Assembly: GCA_020631735.1 (NCBI GenBank)
Contig: CM036158.1
Span: 82,967,914 to 83,031,913 of the forward strand
DNA length: 64,000 bases
Source of the DNA: Saccharum officinarum
Taxonomy: Eukaryota > Streptophyta > Magnoliopsida > Poales > Poaceae
Direction: 5' to 3'
The notes under the pieces are model-generated. The model was given only the letters and a program-made list of their open reading frames with translations. It searched no databases and was not told where the DNA came from. A program made the position numbers and the translations under genes. Each line of letters begins with the position of its first letter. The first letter of the stretch is position 1. This document shows positions 22,207-33,390 of this stretch, in pieces.

Positions 22207-24372
22207 TTAATGTCTTTTAGGTACCCATACTTGCTTGGGTCCTTGGAGGTTAGTCACTAAGCTCTTTGGTACCCAAATGGCCTTCTTCTTTGGGCCCACA
22301 ATTGGTGTACCAACAAACCTAGCATGCACACCTTTCTCACCCTTGGTAAGCACATAACAAGAATCAAAAGGAATGTAAGGTACATTAGCATTTTTCTTGT
22401 TCTTGTTCATTTTATTGCAATTAATCTCTAGATGCCCAACTTGCTTGCATCTATTGCAATAACGACCATTGCTCTTCATAAAGCGAGACTTTGGAGTAGC
22501 AAAGGCCGCCTTGCCCTTCTTGGGAGTATAGCCCAAACCCTCTTTGTTAAGAGAGAACCTTTGGCTACCCAAGTATTTTAGCAAGCGGGCATCCCCACCA
22601 TAGGCATTGCCTAATGCGCGGGTGAGATCATCCACCTCTCTCTTAAGAGTCTCATTCTCAACCACAAATGATGAATCACTAGTAGTAGAGGTAGAGTTGG
22701 TTGTGGTGGATAATGATGAGCTACATGAAGCATTAGTAGGACCAACAAATAAAGAATCATCAATAATATCACATGTTAGTCCAATGTCACAAGTGACAAT
22801 CACTTGCTCCTCCTTAGCTTCCTTCATGAGCTTCTCCAACTTGAGGTCCTTTTCCTTGATGAGCTCAAGTAGAGTGGAGTGGGCTTCCTTAAGCCTAGTG
22901 TGAGCAACTTCAAGGTCCTCGTGGTCTTCCTTTAGACACTCACGAGAAGCCTCTAGCTCATCAAAGGATTTTCTAAGAGCTTTGAGCTCTTGTTCAATTC
23001 CTTTGCACTCCTTACTCTTTTTGAGAGCAACAAGCTCCTCCATCAAGGCATCATTTTCATTGCTCTTGATAATGAGCTCTTGTTCCAAGATTTTGTATTT
23101 CTTGGTTGCCCTCTTGTATCCCTTGCTCATTTGATCTATTATGCCTAATAGATCATCCTTGGAGTAGTCCTCATCTTCCTCATCATCACTCCTACAATCA
23201 TCACTAGCACAAGAATCATCATCACTATCATCATGTTTTACCTTGGTAGGCTTGGCCATAAGGCATGTCGATGTAGTGTCGAAGATGGATGGCTTGTTGG
23301 AGAGGGCGATGTTAGCAATGGCTCGCCGAGTGGTCCTCTCATCATCACTATCGGAGTTGTCACTATCCCAAGTGACTACATAACCACCACCCTTCTTCTT
23401 TTTATTAAATGTGAAGCTCTTCTTTGCTTTCTTCTCCTTCTTGTCCTTCTTGTTCTTTTTCAACTTCAACTCTCCATCATGATATCTTTTGTCTTCATAG
23501 GGGCACTTTGCCACTACATGATCGGGGCTATTGCAATTATAGCAAAGCACCTCCTTTGCCTTCATAAAGTCCCTTCTCTTTCTTGCACCATAGCCTCTCT
23601 TCTTTATGAACCGACCCATCTTTTGCACTAGAAGGGCCATGGTCTCATCATCAAATGGATCATCATCATCATCAACCTTGCTCTTGCCCTTGGAAGAAAA
23701 AGCCTTGAATGCGGTGGTCTTCTCTTGCTTGACCTTAATCTCTTTCTTCTCATCTTCATCTTCATCATCATCATATTGAGCATCGGTCATGACATCTCCA
23801 AGCACTTGGTTTGGAGTCACCTTGTCCAAACCCTCCCTTTAGATCATCTTCCTCAAGATAGCAAACTTCTTAGGTAAGTTCATCAAGAACTTATGTGAGA
23901 AGTCCTTGTCCTTGACATCTTCTCCTAGGCTCTTGAGATCATTGACAATAACTTGTAGCCTATAGAATATCTCCGGTATGGACTCATCATCCTTCATCTT
24001 AAAGCTTGCAAACTTATCCTTGAGCATATAGAGCTTGGCACTCTTTACCATTGAAGTGCCCTCATATGTTTCCTCTAATCTTGTCCACACTTCACTTGCC
24101 ATCTCAAGATCCTTGATTTGCTCAAAGACCTTTGCATCAATCCCATTGTAGAGAGTATTGAGAGCCATAGTATTGCATTAGTTGTTGATGCTGTCATTGT
24201 TGGTGAGGTTGTCGGGATCAATGATAGCATAATCATGGTGTGTCACCTTCCAAACATTCTCATGAATAGAGCCAAGATATTGCTTCATCTTTCTTTTTCA
24301 ATGATTAAAAGATGTGACACCATCAAAGAATGGAGGCTTGCCCCTGACATGGTTGAACACAACTTGAGCCAT
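22207..24372 (-). pseudogene. Sirevirus gag with two CCHC knuckles, interrupted by stops
   Basis: Gag starts at the ATG at 24370-24372 (MAQVVFNHVRGKPPFF), 40 bp downstream of the primer-binding site. It is broken by in-frame stops near 24298, near 24177 and at 23839. The capsid (UBN2-type) domain lies in the 24168-23839 piece (EVWTRLEETYEGT ... SIPEIFYRLQVIVNDLKSLGE). The 540-codon 23829-22207 piece has a first knuckle CYNCNSPDHVVAKC, Lys-rich and Asp-rich segments, a long coiled coil (about residues 220-350) and a second knuckle CNRCKQVGHLEINC. This large, coiled-coil gag is typical of Sireviruses. Confidence 0.92.
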
Positions 24373-24412
24373 CTTACATCGAGGTTGTTAAGCCTTACAA
24401 ACGGTGACCACG

Positions 24413-24424
24413 GCTCTGATACCA
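24413..24424 (-). promoter_or_regulatory. Primer-binding site, initiator Met tRNA
   Basis: The minus strand reads TGGTATCAGAGC two bases after the 5' LTR, complementary to the 3' end of plant initiator Met tRNA, the usual copia primer. Confidence 0.93.
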
Positions 24425-24426
24425 CT

Positions 24427-26410
24427 TAAAAGGTCTTGATGGCTAGAGGGGGGGTGAATAGCCTTTTAAAACTTTCTACAAAGACAAGCTAAACAAGTTT
24501 ATCAATATAACAAATAGCGATATGCGAGTTTTGCTTAGCCTACGGGGTGTTTGCAAGCCACCTAACCAATTCACAATTCTAATATATTTGCACTCAATCG
24601 CACAAGTCAAACCGCACAATTTAACTACAACTAAAGCTAGCTAGCTACACAAGCTAAGAGTTACACTAACAAGCTAGCAAGGTAACTAAGAAATTAATAC
24701 AAGAGAGAGTTAGGAGGATATCACCGAGGGGCGAAGTATTGAGCCAACCGATCAATATGATCAAGAGATGAATACCACAATATACAACCACCGGGATCGA
24801 TCAAACACAATAAGAATGATGACACGAAGATTTATCCCGAGGTTCACGTGCTTGCCGGCACGCTAGTCCCCGTTGTGTCCCTCTTCACCACGTGGTTCGG
24901 TGGCTAATCGGTCTTATACCGAGCCTCTCAAAAGGCGTCACAAGAACCTACCAAATGGCAAAAGGTTGCAATGACACGAGCAATTCACTAACGTTGCCTT
25001 TGGCGCTTCGCCGAGGTAGGCACAAACCCCTCACAATCACTGGAGGTGGCCAAGAACAATCACCAACTCTTGCCAATGCCTCCAAGCTGCTCCAAGCCAT
25101 CTAGGTGGCGGCAACCACCAAGAGAAACAAGAATCCAACAGCAAATCAACCACCAAGTGCCAACTAGATGCAATCTCACAATGCAAATGCACTTGGATCA
25201 CTCAATCTCACTTCGAATATGCAAGGAAGCAAGAGAGATGAGTGGGAGGGGAGTTGCTTAGCTCAAAGTGCTCACAAGTATGTGAAATGTTCGAGAGAGA
25301 GAGCCTTGAACCGGCCAACGAGTATTTATAGACGTACCCCTTCAAATAGAGCCGTTAGAAACTTAAACAGCCGAAATCGTGCTGACCGGACGCGCTGGTC
25401 TAACTGACCGGACGCGCCGGTCGCCCAACGGCTAACTCGTGAAGCACTGACCGGACACGCTGGTCCAAATGACCGGATGTGCCGGTCGTGCAACGGCTAA
25501 CTGCGAAGCAACGACCGGACGCGCTCATCGCGCAGACCGGACGCGCTGGAAACGACCAGACGCGCTGGTCCCGAGAATGACTGGACGCGCTGGTCGCCTG
25601 AGCAGCGCTCAACGAAACAACGACCGGACGCGCTGAAGAAACATGACCGGACGCGACAGTGCCAGCGTCCGGTTACAGTCCAGTAAGCTCCCTGAACGAC
25701 CGGACGCGTCCGATCATCAGTGACCGGACGCGCCTCGCGTCCGATCATCGAACTGAAAAACGCGCAGACACTGAACACTGACCGAACGCGTCCGGTCATG
25801 CAAGGACCGCGTCCAGTTCAGCGTCCGGTCACCTCTGTGACCTCCGTTCGCCTCCGTTTCTTTTCCGGACTTCCGGCGTAGTGGAAAATAGTCGTTTCAA
25901 CTTCTCGAAAACGCCTGAATCCCGCCTCGCAAGCTCGGCGGGAGGGAGAGAGGATCCCAAACCCTCTCTATCGCTCAAACTCCACCGCCTTCGTAAACGT
26001 GCTAACACCACCAAGTGATCTCGTCAAGTGTGAGTGTGTTAGCATTTTCACAATCATTTTTCGAGGCGATATTAGTTCTATCCAAATGCATATGATCATG
26101 AAATGCACACCTAGAGGCACTTAGGAGTTCAATAGCCGCGTCATTCCCCTCTTTATAGTACGGCTATCTATCCTATAATGTAACCACACCCACTAGGTGT
26201 CTTGGTTACTAAAACACAACCCTTAAGCATATACCTTTACCTTGATCACATAGGGTTGCGTCCAAATCCAAGTGTGACCATCATGATCACCATGTCCATC
26301 TTGCCACCAACCTTGGAATGTACTAATCCTCATATGCTACATACAACTTAGGCATAGGATTAGTACTTAGGTATTGTCACTAATTACCAACACCAAACAT
26401 AGGACTTTCA
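24427..26410 (-). repeat. 5' LTR of the Sirevirus
   Basis: It is the partner of 15854-17835 and 2 bp longer. Its inner end reads ...CCTTTTA where the other copy has ...CCTTTCA, so the terminal CA has mutated. The GACCGGACGCG-type array lies at about 25382-25830. Substitutions between the two copies are sparse, which indicates a recent insertion. Confidence 0.93.
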
Positions 26411-26478
26411 CTCGAGCTACAGTAACAACGGCCCATTCCACGATTTTGGCCCACTGGGCCCATTTTTAGGCTGTTACA
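26411..26478. mobile_element. Solo LTR, right part
   Basis: This is the continuation of 15505-15853 after the Sirevirus and ends TGTTACA. The TATAG that follows (26479-26483) repeats the one at 15500-15504. Confidence 0.8.
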
Positions 26479-26483
26479 TATAG

Positions 26484-27580
26484 CCCGTGCTTATACGAGT
26501 TATAATTGTTCACGTCTAGATGGATATGGAGTTTGCTTATAAGATTATTCAGGTTCCGTACAAACGGACTAGGATTAGGATTCTTCCTTCTTCTTTTCTT
26601 CTATGATAGAGTCCGTATATTTTATAACAACAAGAGTCCGTAAGCAGCTCGTCAAGCAAAAAAAACAGTCGGCCATGGTACACAAGTAGACACCAAAAAG
26701 GAATTAAAGTATCCACAATATATGCTATATTTGCATGCATGGCGTGATTAAGGGAGAATCCTAAAGAAGCTTAAGGCAGCCAGACTTGTTTATTTGGTAT
26801 ACGTATGCACATGTAATCTGTACAGGAGCCTTTTCATGTGATTGGTTGAATACAAAATATGTCTCTTCTTGGTTTAGAAAAGGACGACATGTTTTAGGTT
26901 TGGACTTTGGCTTGTTGATCAAACCGGTTTAGAAAATATGCCTGTATGATTTGAATCTGCTGATTCAATCAGGAAAGACCAGTCATTCTATCTATATCTA
27001 TACCTAAATACATATTGGAACATATCTCTCTCCCATGTTGTATGAGTTAATATGAAGTGTCCAACTATTGTGTGGAGTCTTAATTTTAAAACAAATTGGT
27101 ATACAAGTTACCACAGTTCAGATCTAGGTGGTACGAAATTCGATTCCAAGACGTATTAGAGTAGATAACGCGACCATTACATAAATCTACAAATTGCAAG
27201 TCATCCATGTAACCACTCAGCAAGTTGTATGTCCTGGTGTAACGCACGGGCATGTTTTGCTAGTGATACATAATTCTAATGTATATCTCATGTTTTTTAA
27301 GTTATCTTTTACAATTTCGGCATGATATATACTTTTATTGTATATTTTATATATTAACATCAATCTGTTTAGGCGATTTGTCATCGGCAGCCACCGCGGC
27401 GACGTTGGCCTCACGTACCGCGCATTGTGACATCGAGGGCGATATTGAAGAACCTGTAGATAAGGCGACGGATGCACCGGACGCCCAGTTCAAAAAGAGC
27501 GTGTAGGAGGTGCTGGACCATGTCATGATCGGCCGCGCGACCACATGAGTCGTTGAACCATGGAGATGTCCTCAGCCGGT
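26484..27580. other. Intergenic; Helitron-like terminus, otherwise nothing recognised
   Basis: The sequence is mostly AT-rich with no supported gene. At 27232-27263 the phrase 'gtgtaacgcacggg...ttttgCTAG' followed by T resembles the 3' end of grass Helitrons, but the preceding hairpin is degenerate. From about 27370 the composition turns GC-rich towards the lipoxygenase fragment, and an ORF-like stretch there (AQFKKSV before a stop) is not identifiable. Confidence 0.4.
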
Positions 27581-28334
27581 CTACTCCGAGTGGACGTTCA
27601 TCGACCAGTCCCTGCCAAACGAGCTCATTAAGCGAGGGATGACATCCAAGTAGGATCCTCGAACCGCTGGCAGCGGCGGCACGACCAGCACCCTGCACCT
27701 GCACGTGGAGGACTACCTGTACGCGGTGGACGGCATGGACGTGTGGCGCACCATCGAGGGCCAGGTGCGGAGCTACTACGCCCACTTCTACTACTCAGAC
27801 ACCACAGTGGCCGCCGATGGCGAACTGTAGGTGTGGTGGGCCGACGTCCGCCGGCGCGACCTGGCGTGCTGGCTAGAGCTCGACACCGTGGCCAACCTCG
27901 CCGAGTCACTGTCCACGCTCATCTGGATCGCCTCCACGCTGCACGCCGGTTTGTACAGCTATGCCGGGTTCATGCCTAACTGGCCCATCCGCTGCTGCCA
28001 GTTTGTCACGTCCTGTTCGCTTGGCAGAAAGTACTGTTCGCTAATTTGTTATAAGAGAAAAATACTGCTAAATGGCTGGCTGATTTGGCTGAAAAGCTTA
28101 AGCGAACAGGGCGTAGTTCGTGCCGCTGCCGGGCACCCTAGAGATGGCGCAGCTAGAGGCAGACCCGGACAGGTTCTTCCTCGACACGGTGCCTGACTGC
28201 TTCACCACCACGCTGGGGCTCACGCTCATCGAGGTGCTCTCCAACCACACCTTCGAGAGCTCTACCTAGGCCAGCGCACCACCACAGCGCGGATCAACGA
28301 CGATGAGGTGCTGCAGCTGGTGGACGGGAAGTAA
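27581..28334 (+). pseudogene. Lipoxygenase pseudogene fragment
   Basis: Translating piecewise gives typical plant lipoxygenase catalytic-domain peptides in order: WTFIDQSLPNELIKRGM, then EDYLYAVDGMDVWRTIEGQV, SYYAHFYYSDTT, LSTLIWIASTLHAGLYSYAG and, after an inserted MITE, ADPDRFFLDTVPDCFTTTLG. Stops (such as TAG after KRGMTSK and after ADGEL), a shift between the first two blocks and the 99-bp insertion break it. The family oxidises polyunsaturated fatty acids in oxylipin synthesis, using an iron held by His residues. One iron-ligand region falls in the LHAGL segment, where lipoxygenases normally have His-Ala-Ala-Val-Asn. The N-terminal PLAT domain and C terminus are absent. It is a dead fragment. 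Confidence 0.85.
28012..28110. mobile_element. MITE inside the lipoxygenase pseudogene
   Basis: A 99-bp insert has perfect 11-bp terminal inverted repeats, CCTGTTCGCTT and AAGCGAACAGG. No clear target duplication is left. It interrupts the lipoxygenase reading between PNWPIRCC and VPLPGTLE. Confidence 0.7.
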
Positions 28335-28771
28335 CGCCATTCATCTAGCTGAACTCAATCGACGATGTAGCCGTTGTCCTCATTTGATCAAGAAGAAATT
28401 GTTTCCGACATGCTAAACCAGCGTTCGTGTATCTCGACGGGATCCCACTCTCAGCTGGTTATCGTGAATTCTGACCAACTGATCATCCATCACGTAAGTG
28501 GACTAACCTAGCAAATTATTAGATTTCCTCCATAAGTACCATATATGTTAATATATGGTTCTTCTATTGCTGCATATATGCTGACAACGCCAATCCATGC
28601 AGGTGTAAGTTGTACAACAGGTTATTAGATTCTTATTACTCTGCGAGTGCTCCATTTGTTGATGCGTCTTTTTTACGTACGCCTTTTTTCCTTTAATGAA
28701 TTGTGTGAACCAAACTAAACTATGTTATGGCCTGTCTCCGACGGAACGCCACCCGCATGCATGGTGATGCG
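28335..28771. other. Intergenic, nothing recognised
   Basis: About 440 bp lie between the lipoxygenase fragment and a solo LTR. No ORF or repeat signature is supported. Confidence 0.5.
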
Positions 28772-30357
28772 TGAAAGCATCTAGGCCCCGAGAGTTGGTT
28801 TTGGCAATTGATGATAACACATTATTACCATGACTAACGTGTGTTTTGCAGAGAACTTGGTAAGTTAGGTCATGGGATTGGTAACTGCTTTGGGCACTAT
28901 GGTATTCATGCCCCTTGATAGAAATTGTTTCGGTTTTCAAAGGATTAACGTCAAGATTAAGGACGGTTAGTTCCGGACGTCGAGGTGTTAAGTCACGTTC
29001 GGAATAGTCGTTAGGATCTTCGCTTTTTCCTTTGGCCGTACTATAAAGGGGGCATGAGCGAGTAGCTTGACCTAGGTGAGTCTTTTGTTTAGGTGTGGTG
29101 CACACTTGTCAAACTTAGCACTAGGTAGCTCAGGTGAAGCCCAAAGTTCAGTTGGAAGCAACTCGATTCAAGTTGCGTCGCGTTTCGAAGTCGTTTGAGC
29201 CGTTTACCCTTGACCGGACACGGTCTCTGTCTTGACCGGACGCGTCCGGTCAGTGCTGACAGTCACTGCGTTTCAACTTGGTTGACTGGACGCGGTTCTT
29301 GCGAGGACCGGACGCGCTGATCGTGTTGACACGTGTCACAGAGGGTAAGTAAACTAATCGGACGCGACTGGAAAACGATCGGACACATCCTCAGTGCGTC
29401 CGGTCTCGTTCCAGTAAGGTACTTCGCTGACCGGACGCGTCCAGTCATCACTGATCGGACTCGACCGAGCGTCCGGTCAAAGTACAGTAAGGTCCTTGCA
29501 CGACCGGACGCGTCCGATCACCCCTGATCGGTGCGTCCGGTCACTCAGCGCTGTTGGTTTTAAATTCGACCGTTGCCATCGATCGGCGCGTCCGGTCAGC
29601 ACGTATTTTTGCTGAGTTGACAGCTAACGGTTGGAATTGACTGTGGGGTGTATAAATACATCCCCTCCATCTCTTTTAGAGGTCTCTTGCTTATTTGTTC
29701 AGCTGAGAAACACCTTTCAAGTGCAAGAAAGTGCAAGAGCTCTAGTGAGGGTTGTGATTTGAGAATCAAAGTTTGAAATCCCTCATTAGTGACTAGGGAG
29801 TAGCAAGTGTGCATCCACCTTCTCATTAGGCTTGTTGTGGTCAAGTGAGAGTTCTAGCTTGTTACTCTTGGTGATCGCCATCACCTAGATGGCTTGGTGG
29901 TGATTGAGAGTTTGGTGATCATCCGGTGCTTGTGGATGACCCAACTCATCTTGTGAGCGGTTTTGGGCGATTCACCGCGACGGAGTGTCAAAGAATCAGC
30001 TCGTAGAGAGCAGTTAATCCTTGCGCGGATCAAGGGGGAGCTACACCCTTACGCGGGTGCTCCAACGAGGACTAGTGGGGAGTGGCGACTCTCCGATACC
30101 TCGGAAAAACATCGTCGTGTTCCTAACCCTTACTTTCAAGCAATTACTTTCTCGTATTACTTTTATTGCTTGGTTTACTTTCCTAGAATTGCCATGCTAG
30201 ACTAGAATTGGAACTTAGGGTGTAAAACTTTTTCCGATAGAATCACAAGGAACACTAGTAGGCACTAAGGGTGAATTTTGGCTTATAGGATTTAATTTTT
30301 GCAATTAATTTTTAAAAAAGCCCAATTCACCCCCTCTTGGGCATCTTGATCCTTTCA
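28772..30357 (+). mobile_element. Solo Sirevirus-type LTR
   Basis: This 1586-bp unit starts TGAAAGCATCTAGG and ends ...CATCTTGATCCTTTCA, with TG...CA ends. It is flanked by ATGCG (28767-28771) and ATGAG (30358-30362), a 5-bp duplication with one mismatch. Its end resembles that of the Sirevirus LTR (a run before 'cttgatgg'-like sequence next to cccaattcaccccctcttggg). It holds the GACCGGACGCG / CGCGTCCGGTC array at about 29213-29600 and a TATAAATA at about 29651. No internal sequence remains, so recombination between LTRs has removed it. Confidence 0.88.
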
Positions 30358-31106
30358 ATGAGGTTCCATAATTCGACCTAAGTGTGCTAGCATATTCATA
30401 GACATTACATCTTAAATAGAAGTCCATGGTTATTTAAACTTAGTAACCCTTCATCGTGTAATCATGCTCACTATAAGATTCAGTATAGATTGGTGATACG
30501 TCGTGTATTGTATATGTTCCGAGAGAGTTTGGGCAAGATTGTAAGTACATTAGTGGGTCCAAACCAACATATGAGAATGCATCTTGGTACCCTATGCCTT
30601 TAGAGTATGATTTTCTTTCGAAACACACCCTATATAGATCAAGGTGAGGATCAGATATGGTTCAAATTGTTTTGTGTGGATTGTTGATAGGAGGCACAAG
30701 CAAACGTAATGTTTGTGAAGCTGTAGCACATGCATGACACTACGCATTAAGAAAATAATTTGTATAGCACTAGCACATCTTACTTTTCTTATCCTGCAAT
30801 CTCACAGCCTTTTCTATATATATAACATAAAATATGTAATAGTTAGAGCATCATGCAAAGTCCGATCGTCTAATGCATGACACGATCATCAAATAAATCT
30901 CTAACCTGCAGGACCAAACACGCTAGGAGTCCATGGTGAGCTCAGCCCCACTTAGTGTGACCATGCATAGGGCGAGACGGTTTCTGATGTAATGTACCAG
31001 AATGGGAGGTGTCAATAGCAGCACGGTGAATGTGGACAACCCGTCGCAATGTACGGGCACTTTTGCTAGTAGATTACTTATATCCGATAAATCTATATCT
31101 AATTCT
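30358..31106. other. Intergenic with a Helitron-like 3' end
   Basis: There is no gene. At 31040-31057 a hairpin with stem CCCGT / ACGGG is followed eight bases later by CTAG and T (31066-31070), the pattern of a plant Helitron 3' terminus. The 5' end (TC after A) was not located, so the extent is unknown. Confidence 0.45.
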
Positions 31107-31220
31107 ACTCCCTCGGTTTTAAAATAAGTGTTATTCTCATTTCTTGAGAAGTCAATTATTTTAGCTTTGACCAAAGTACATATAAGGAAATACTAATATT
31201 TATAGTGTATAATTAGTATC
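31107..31220 (+). mobile_element. Stowaway-like MITE fragment
   Basis: The sequence opens 'tactccctcggttttaaaata', the usual terminus of grass Stowaway (Tc1/mariner) MITEs, and has an AT-rich body. The opposite terminus is missing; a Helitron-like end lies there instead. Confidence 0.55.
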
Positions 31221-31221
31221 A

Positions 31222-31240
31222 CTAGCAAACACGCTCGTGT
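31222..31240 (-). mobile_element. Helitron-like 3' terminus, minus strand
   Basis: On the minus strand a hairpin ACACG-AG-CGTGT is followed by TTG and CTAG then T, the expected 3' signature. No matching 5' end was identified. Confidence 0.35.
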
Positions 31241-31423
31241 GTTAGAACGAATCGTACACCTTGTTGTACGACCCCTTGAAACACGACTTATAGCTTGGAA
31301 ATTTATATAATGGTTGCATCATTTGTTTCAATATATATTGGAGAATCGGACTCGTACCATTGCATGTCATGCCTTGCAATCGTACTTCGTATCTAGTAGT
31401 TGTCCTAAATTTGAGTAGGATGG

Positions 31424-31618
31424 CTAGTTGTCTAATACGGGTATTTATTACCCATGAGTAAGAGGGCATGGGTAGTATATACCCACACCCGCACCTGCCT
31501 ACCCGATGGGCAGACGATTTAGCCCCCATAAAATACCTGTGGGTACGTAAAATTATCCATGCTCGTCTATTTTTTATCGGGTAAAATTCATCGAGTATTG
31601 GGTACCTTTGTCGTCTCT
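31424..31618. mobile_element. Fragment of a GGGTACCCG-type Mutator MITE
   Basis: It shows the same repeated gggta/taccc words and the same right end (gggtacc...gtcgtctct) as the intact copy at 49752-50310. The left terminus is not clear. Confidence 0.55.
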
Positions 31619-32549
31619 AGCTGTAGTTGCTGGCCGTTGCAAGCCGCTACCCCGCGCTAGGCTACTAGGTCCAGTCCCCAGTCGGGCCGTCGCTAGCCGC
31701 TCGCACAGGGCACTGGTGCTGGCGTGCTATGTGCCTGGCAGCGCGGCGCTGGCTGCCTAGGTCTGGTCACCGCATCGTTGGGGCTTCAAATCGAAGGAGA
31801 ACATGAGATTAGAGAGGGACAATAGCATTCCAGCAGGTTGGCGCAGCAAGTAGGTGGTGATTTCCAAATTGCCAATTCCAATCCAAAAATCCCCATGAAG
31901 CCATGAATGAATGATTATGTGCCTTTGTCCATTTATGTAGAAGGACTACATGAATTTGGAGCACGACAATAGATAACAGAAGGTAAAAATTCAAATTCTC
32001 AATTCTTGAATAAAAAGTCATCATTATCTCAAAGTGGAGGAAGTGGTATGTTGCCAATTTTTTCATTAATCAATTGTATCTTATAATAGACTACATTACT
32101 AATATTTTTAAACTCCAAACTTATGTGTAGGTTCAAGTTTACATACTATTGTGAACCAAGATACGAGAAGCAAAGGCAAACCAAACCACCATTGGCTATG
32201 GCTAGGTATTTTTTCACCACATTCATGTGTTCCATCAATTATGTTGTAAATTTAATCATAGAATTGAAATATTGTCAAAATTTATGTGTTTATGAGCTAG
32301 TTTTGTTATCTATCAATATTAAACCGGTATCGATGGTATTCTGACTCGGTACAAGTGCTACATACAAAGTAATCCTAGGCATAAAATTGACCAGCTCCGT
32401 CACTAATCCACGTACATTAAACTTAGAGCATCCTCTCTTTGGACGACTATAAACTCCATCTAGATATGCTACTCCCATACATCAAACTTGAGGTCATTTT
32501 ACAAAATAGTTAAAAAAAGGTCAAGAAAATAGTCAAATTGAAAAGAAAA
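31619..32549. other. Intergenic, nothing recognised
   Basis: The first 180 bp are GC-rich and the rest AT-rich. Short ORFs on both strands have no recognisable domains. Confidence 0.5.
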
Positions 32550-33381
32550 GGAAAAAGTCCATATTACATCCCTCAACTTTAGTGAAAGTTTGCTTTTCCC
32601 CACTGAACTCCAAAACCGGGCAAAACATCTCCCTCAGTTTTTAAAACCGTTTATCTTACCTCCCTGACCCTGTTATAAGCGGTTTTGAAGGCGGTTTTGT
32701 CTTTTTATTTTTTATTTATTTCGGTTGAATCTTTAAAAAATCATAGTAAACCATAGTATAATTATAAAATGGAAAATCTAATTTTGTTGGACTCTACATG
32801 AGTAGATCTACACAGTGAACATATAATATGGTATGCTTTAGTACAAAATTTTTACTGTAGCTTTAAATCTATGTTTTTCTGAAATTAATTGGAATAATTC
32901 ATAACCGCAGTTTTTATGGTCTAATTATGGTAAAATTTTTATGGTGGGCTAATTATTGTATGCTTGAACTGTATTAAAAATTTCATACATATTAGACCAT
33001 GTATAAAAATTTCACCACAATTGGACCATAGAAACTGCAGCTATAAATTATTCCAATTAATCACAGAAAAGCATAGATTTAAAGCTACAACAAAAACTTT
33101 GTACTAAAGCATACCATATTATATGTTCACTGTGTAGATCTACTCATGTAGAATCCAACAAAATTGATTTTTTCATAATTTTTCTGTGATTTACTATGAT
33201 TTTTTAAAGATTCAGTCGAAATAAAAAAAAAAAAGACAAAACCGTCTTTAAAACCGCTTATAACAGGGTCCGGGAAGTAAGATGAACGGTTTTAAAAGTT
33301 GAGGAATGTGTTTCGCCCGAGAGTTTAGGGAGGAAAAGTGGATTCTCGCAAAAGTTGAGGGATGTAACGTGATTTTTTTTC
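32550..33381. mobile_element. Fold-back element (Mutator-like MITE), copy 1
   Basis: Two arms of about 400 bp are inverted copies of each other, with matching phrases such as 'acatccctcaact' and 'agttgagggatgt', and 'cgcttataacagggtc' against 'gaccctgttataagcg'. The ends are GGAAAAAGT... and ...TTTTTTTTC. A 9-bp AAAAGAAAA flanks both sides (32541-32549 and 33382-33390), as for Mutator elements, though it is low-complexity. It ends just upstream of the MED31 leader. No coding capacity is present. Confidence 0.75.
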
Positions 33382-33390
33382 AAAAGAAAA

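Larger units (their letters stand above)
15854..26410 (-). mobile_element. Complete Ty1/copia Sirevirus (Maximus/SIRE type), defective
   Basis: Two LTRs of about 1.98 kb (15854-17835 and 24427-26410) enclose gag-pol on the minus strand. A 5-bp target duplication CTCGA is perfect on both sides (15849-15853 and 26411-26415). A primer-binding site for initiator Met tRNA and a polypurine tract sit in the expected places. Protease, integrase, RT and RNase H are in copia order. The large gag with two CCHC knuckles, the long noncoding stretch before the 3' LTR with repeated purine tracts, and the CpG-rich palindromic LTR array all match known Sirevirus traits. Gag-pol is one frame broken by nonsense codons. 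The element sits inside an older solo LTR. Confidence 0.95.
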
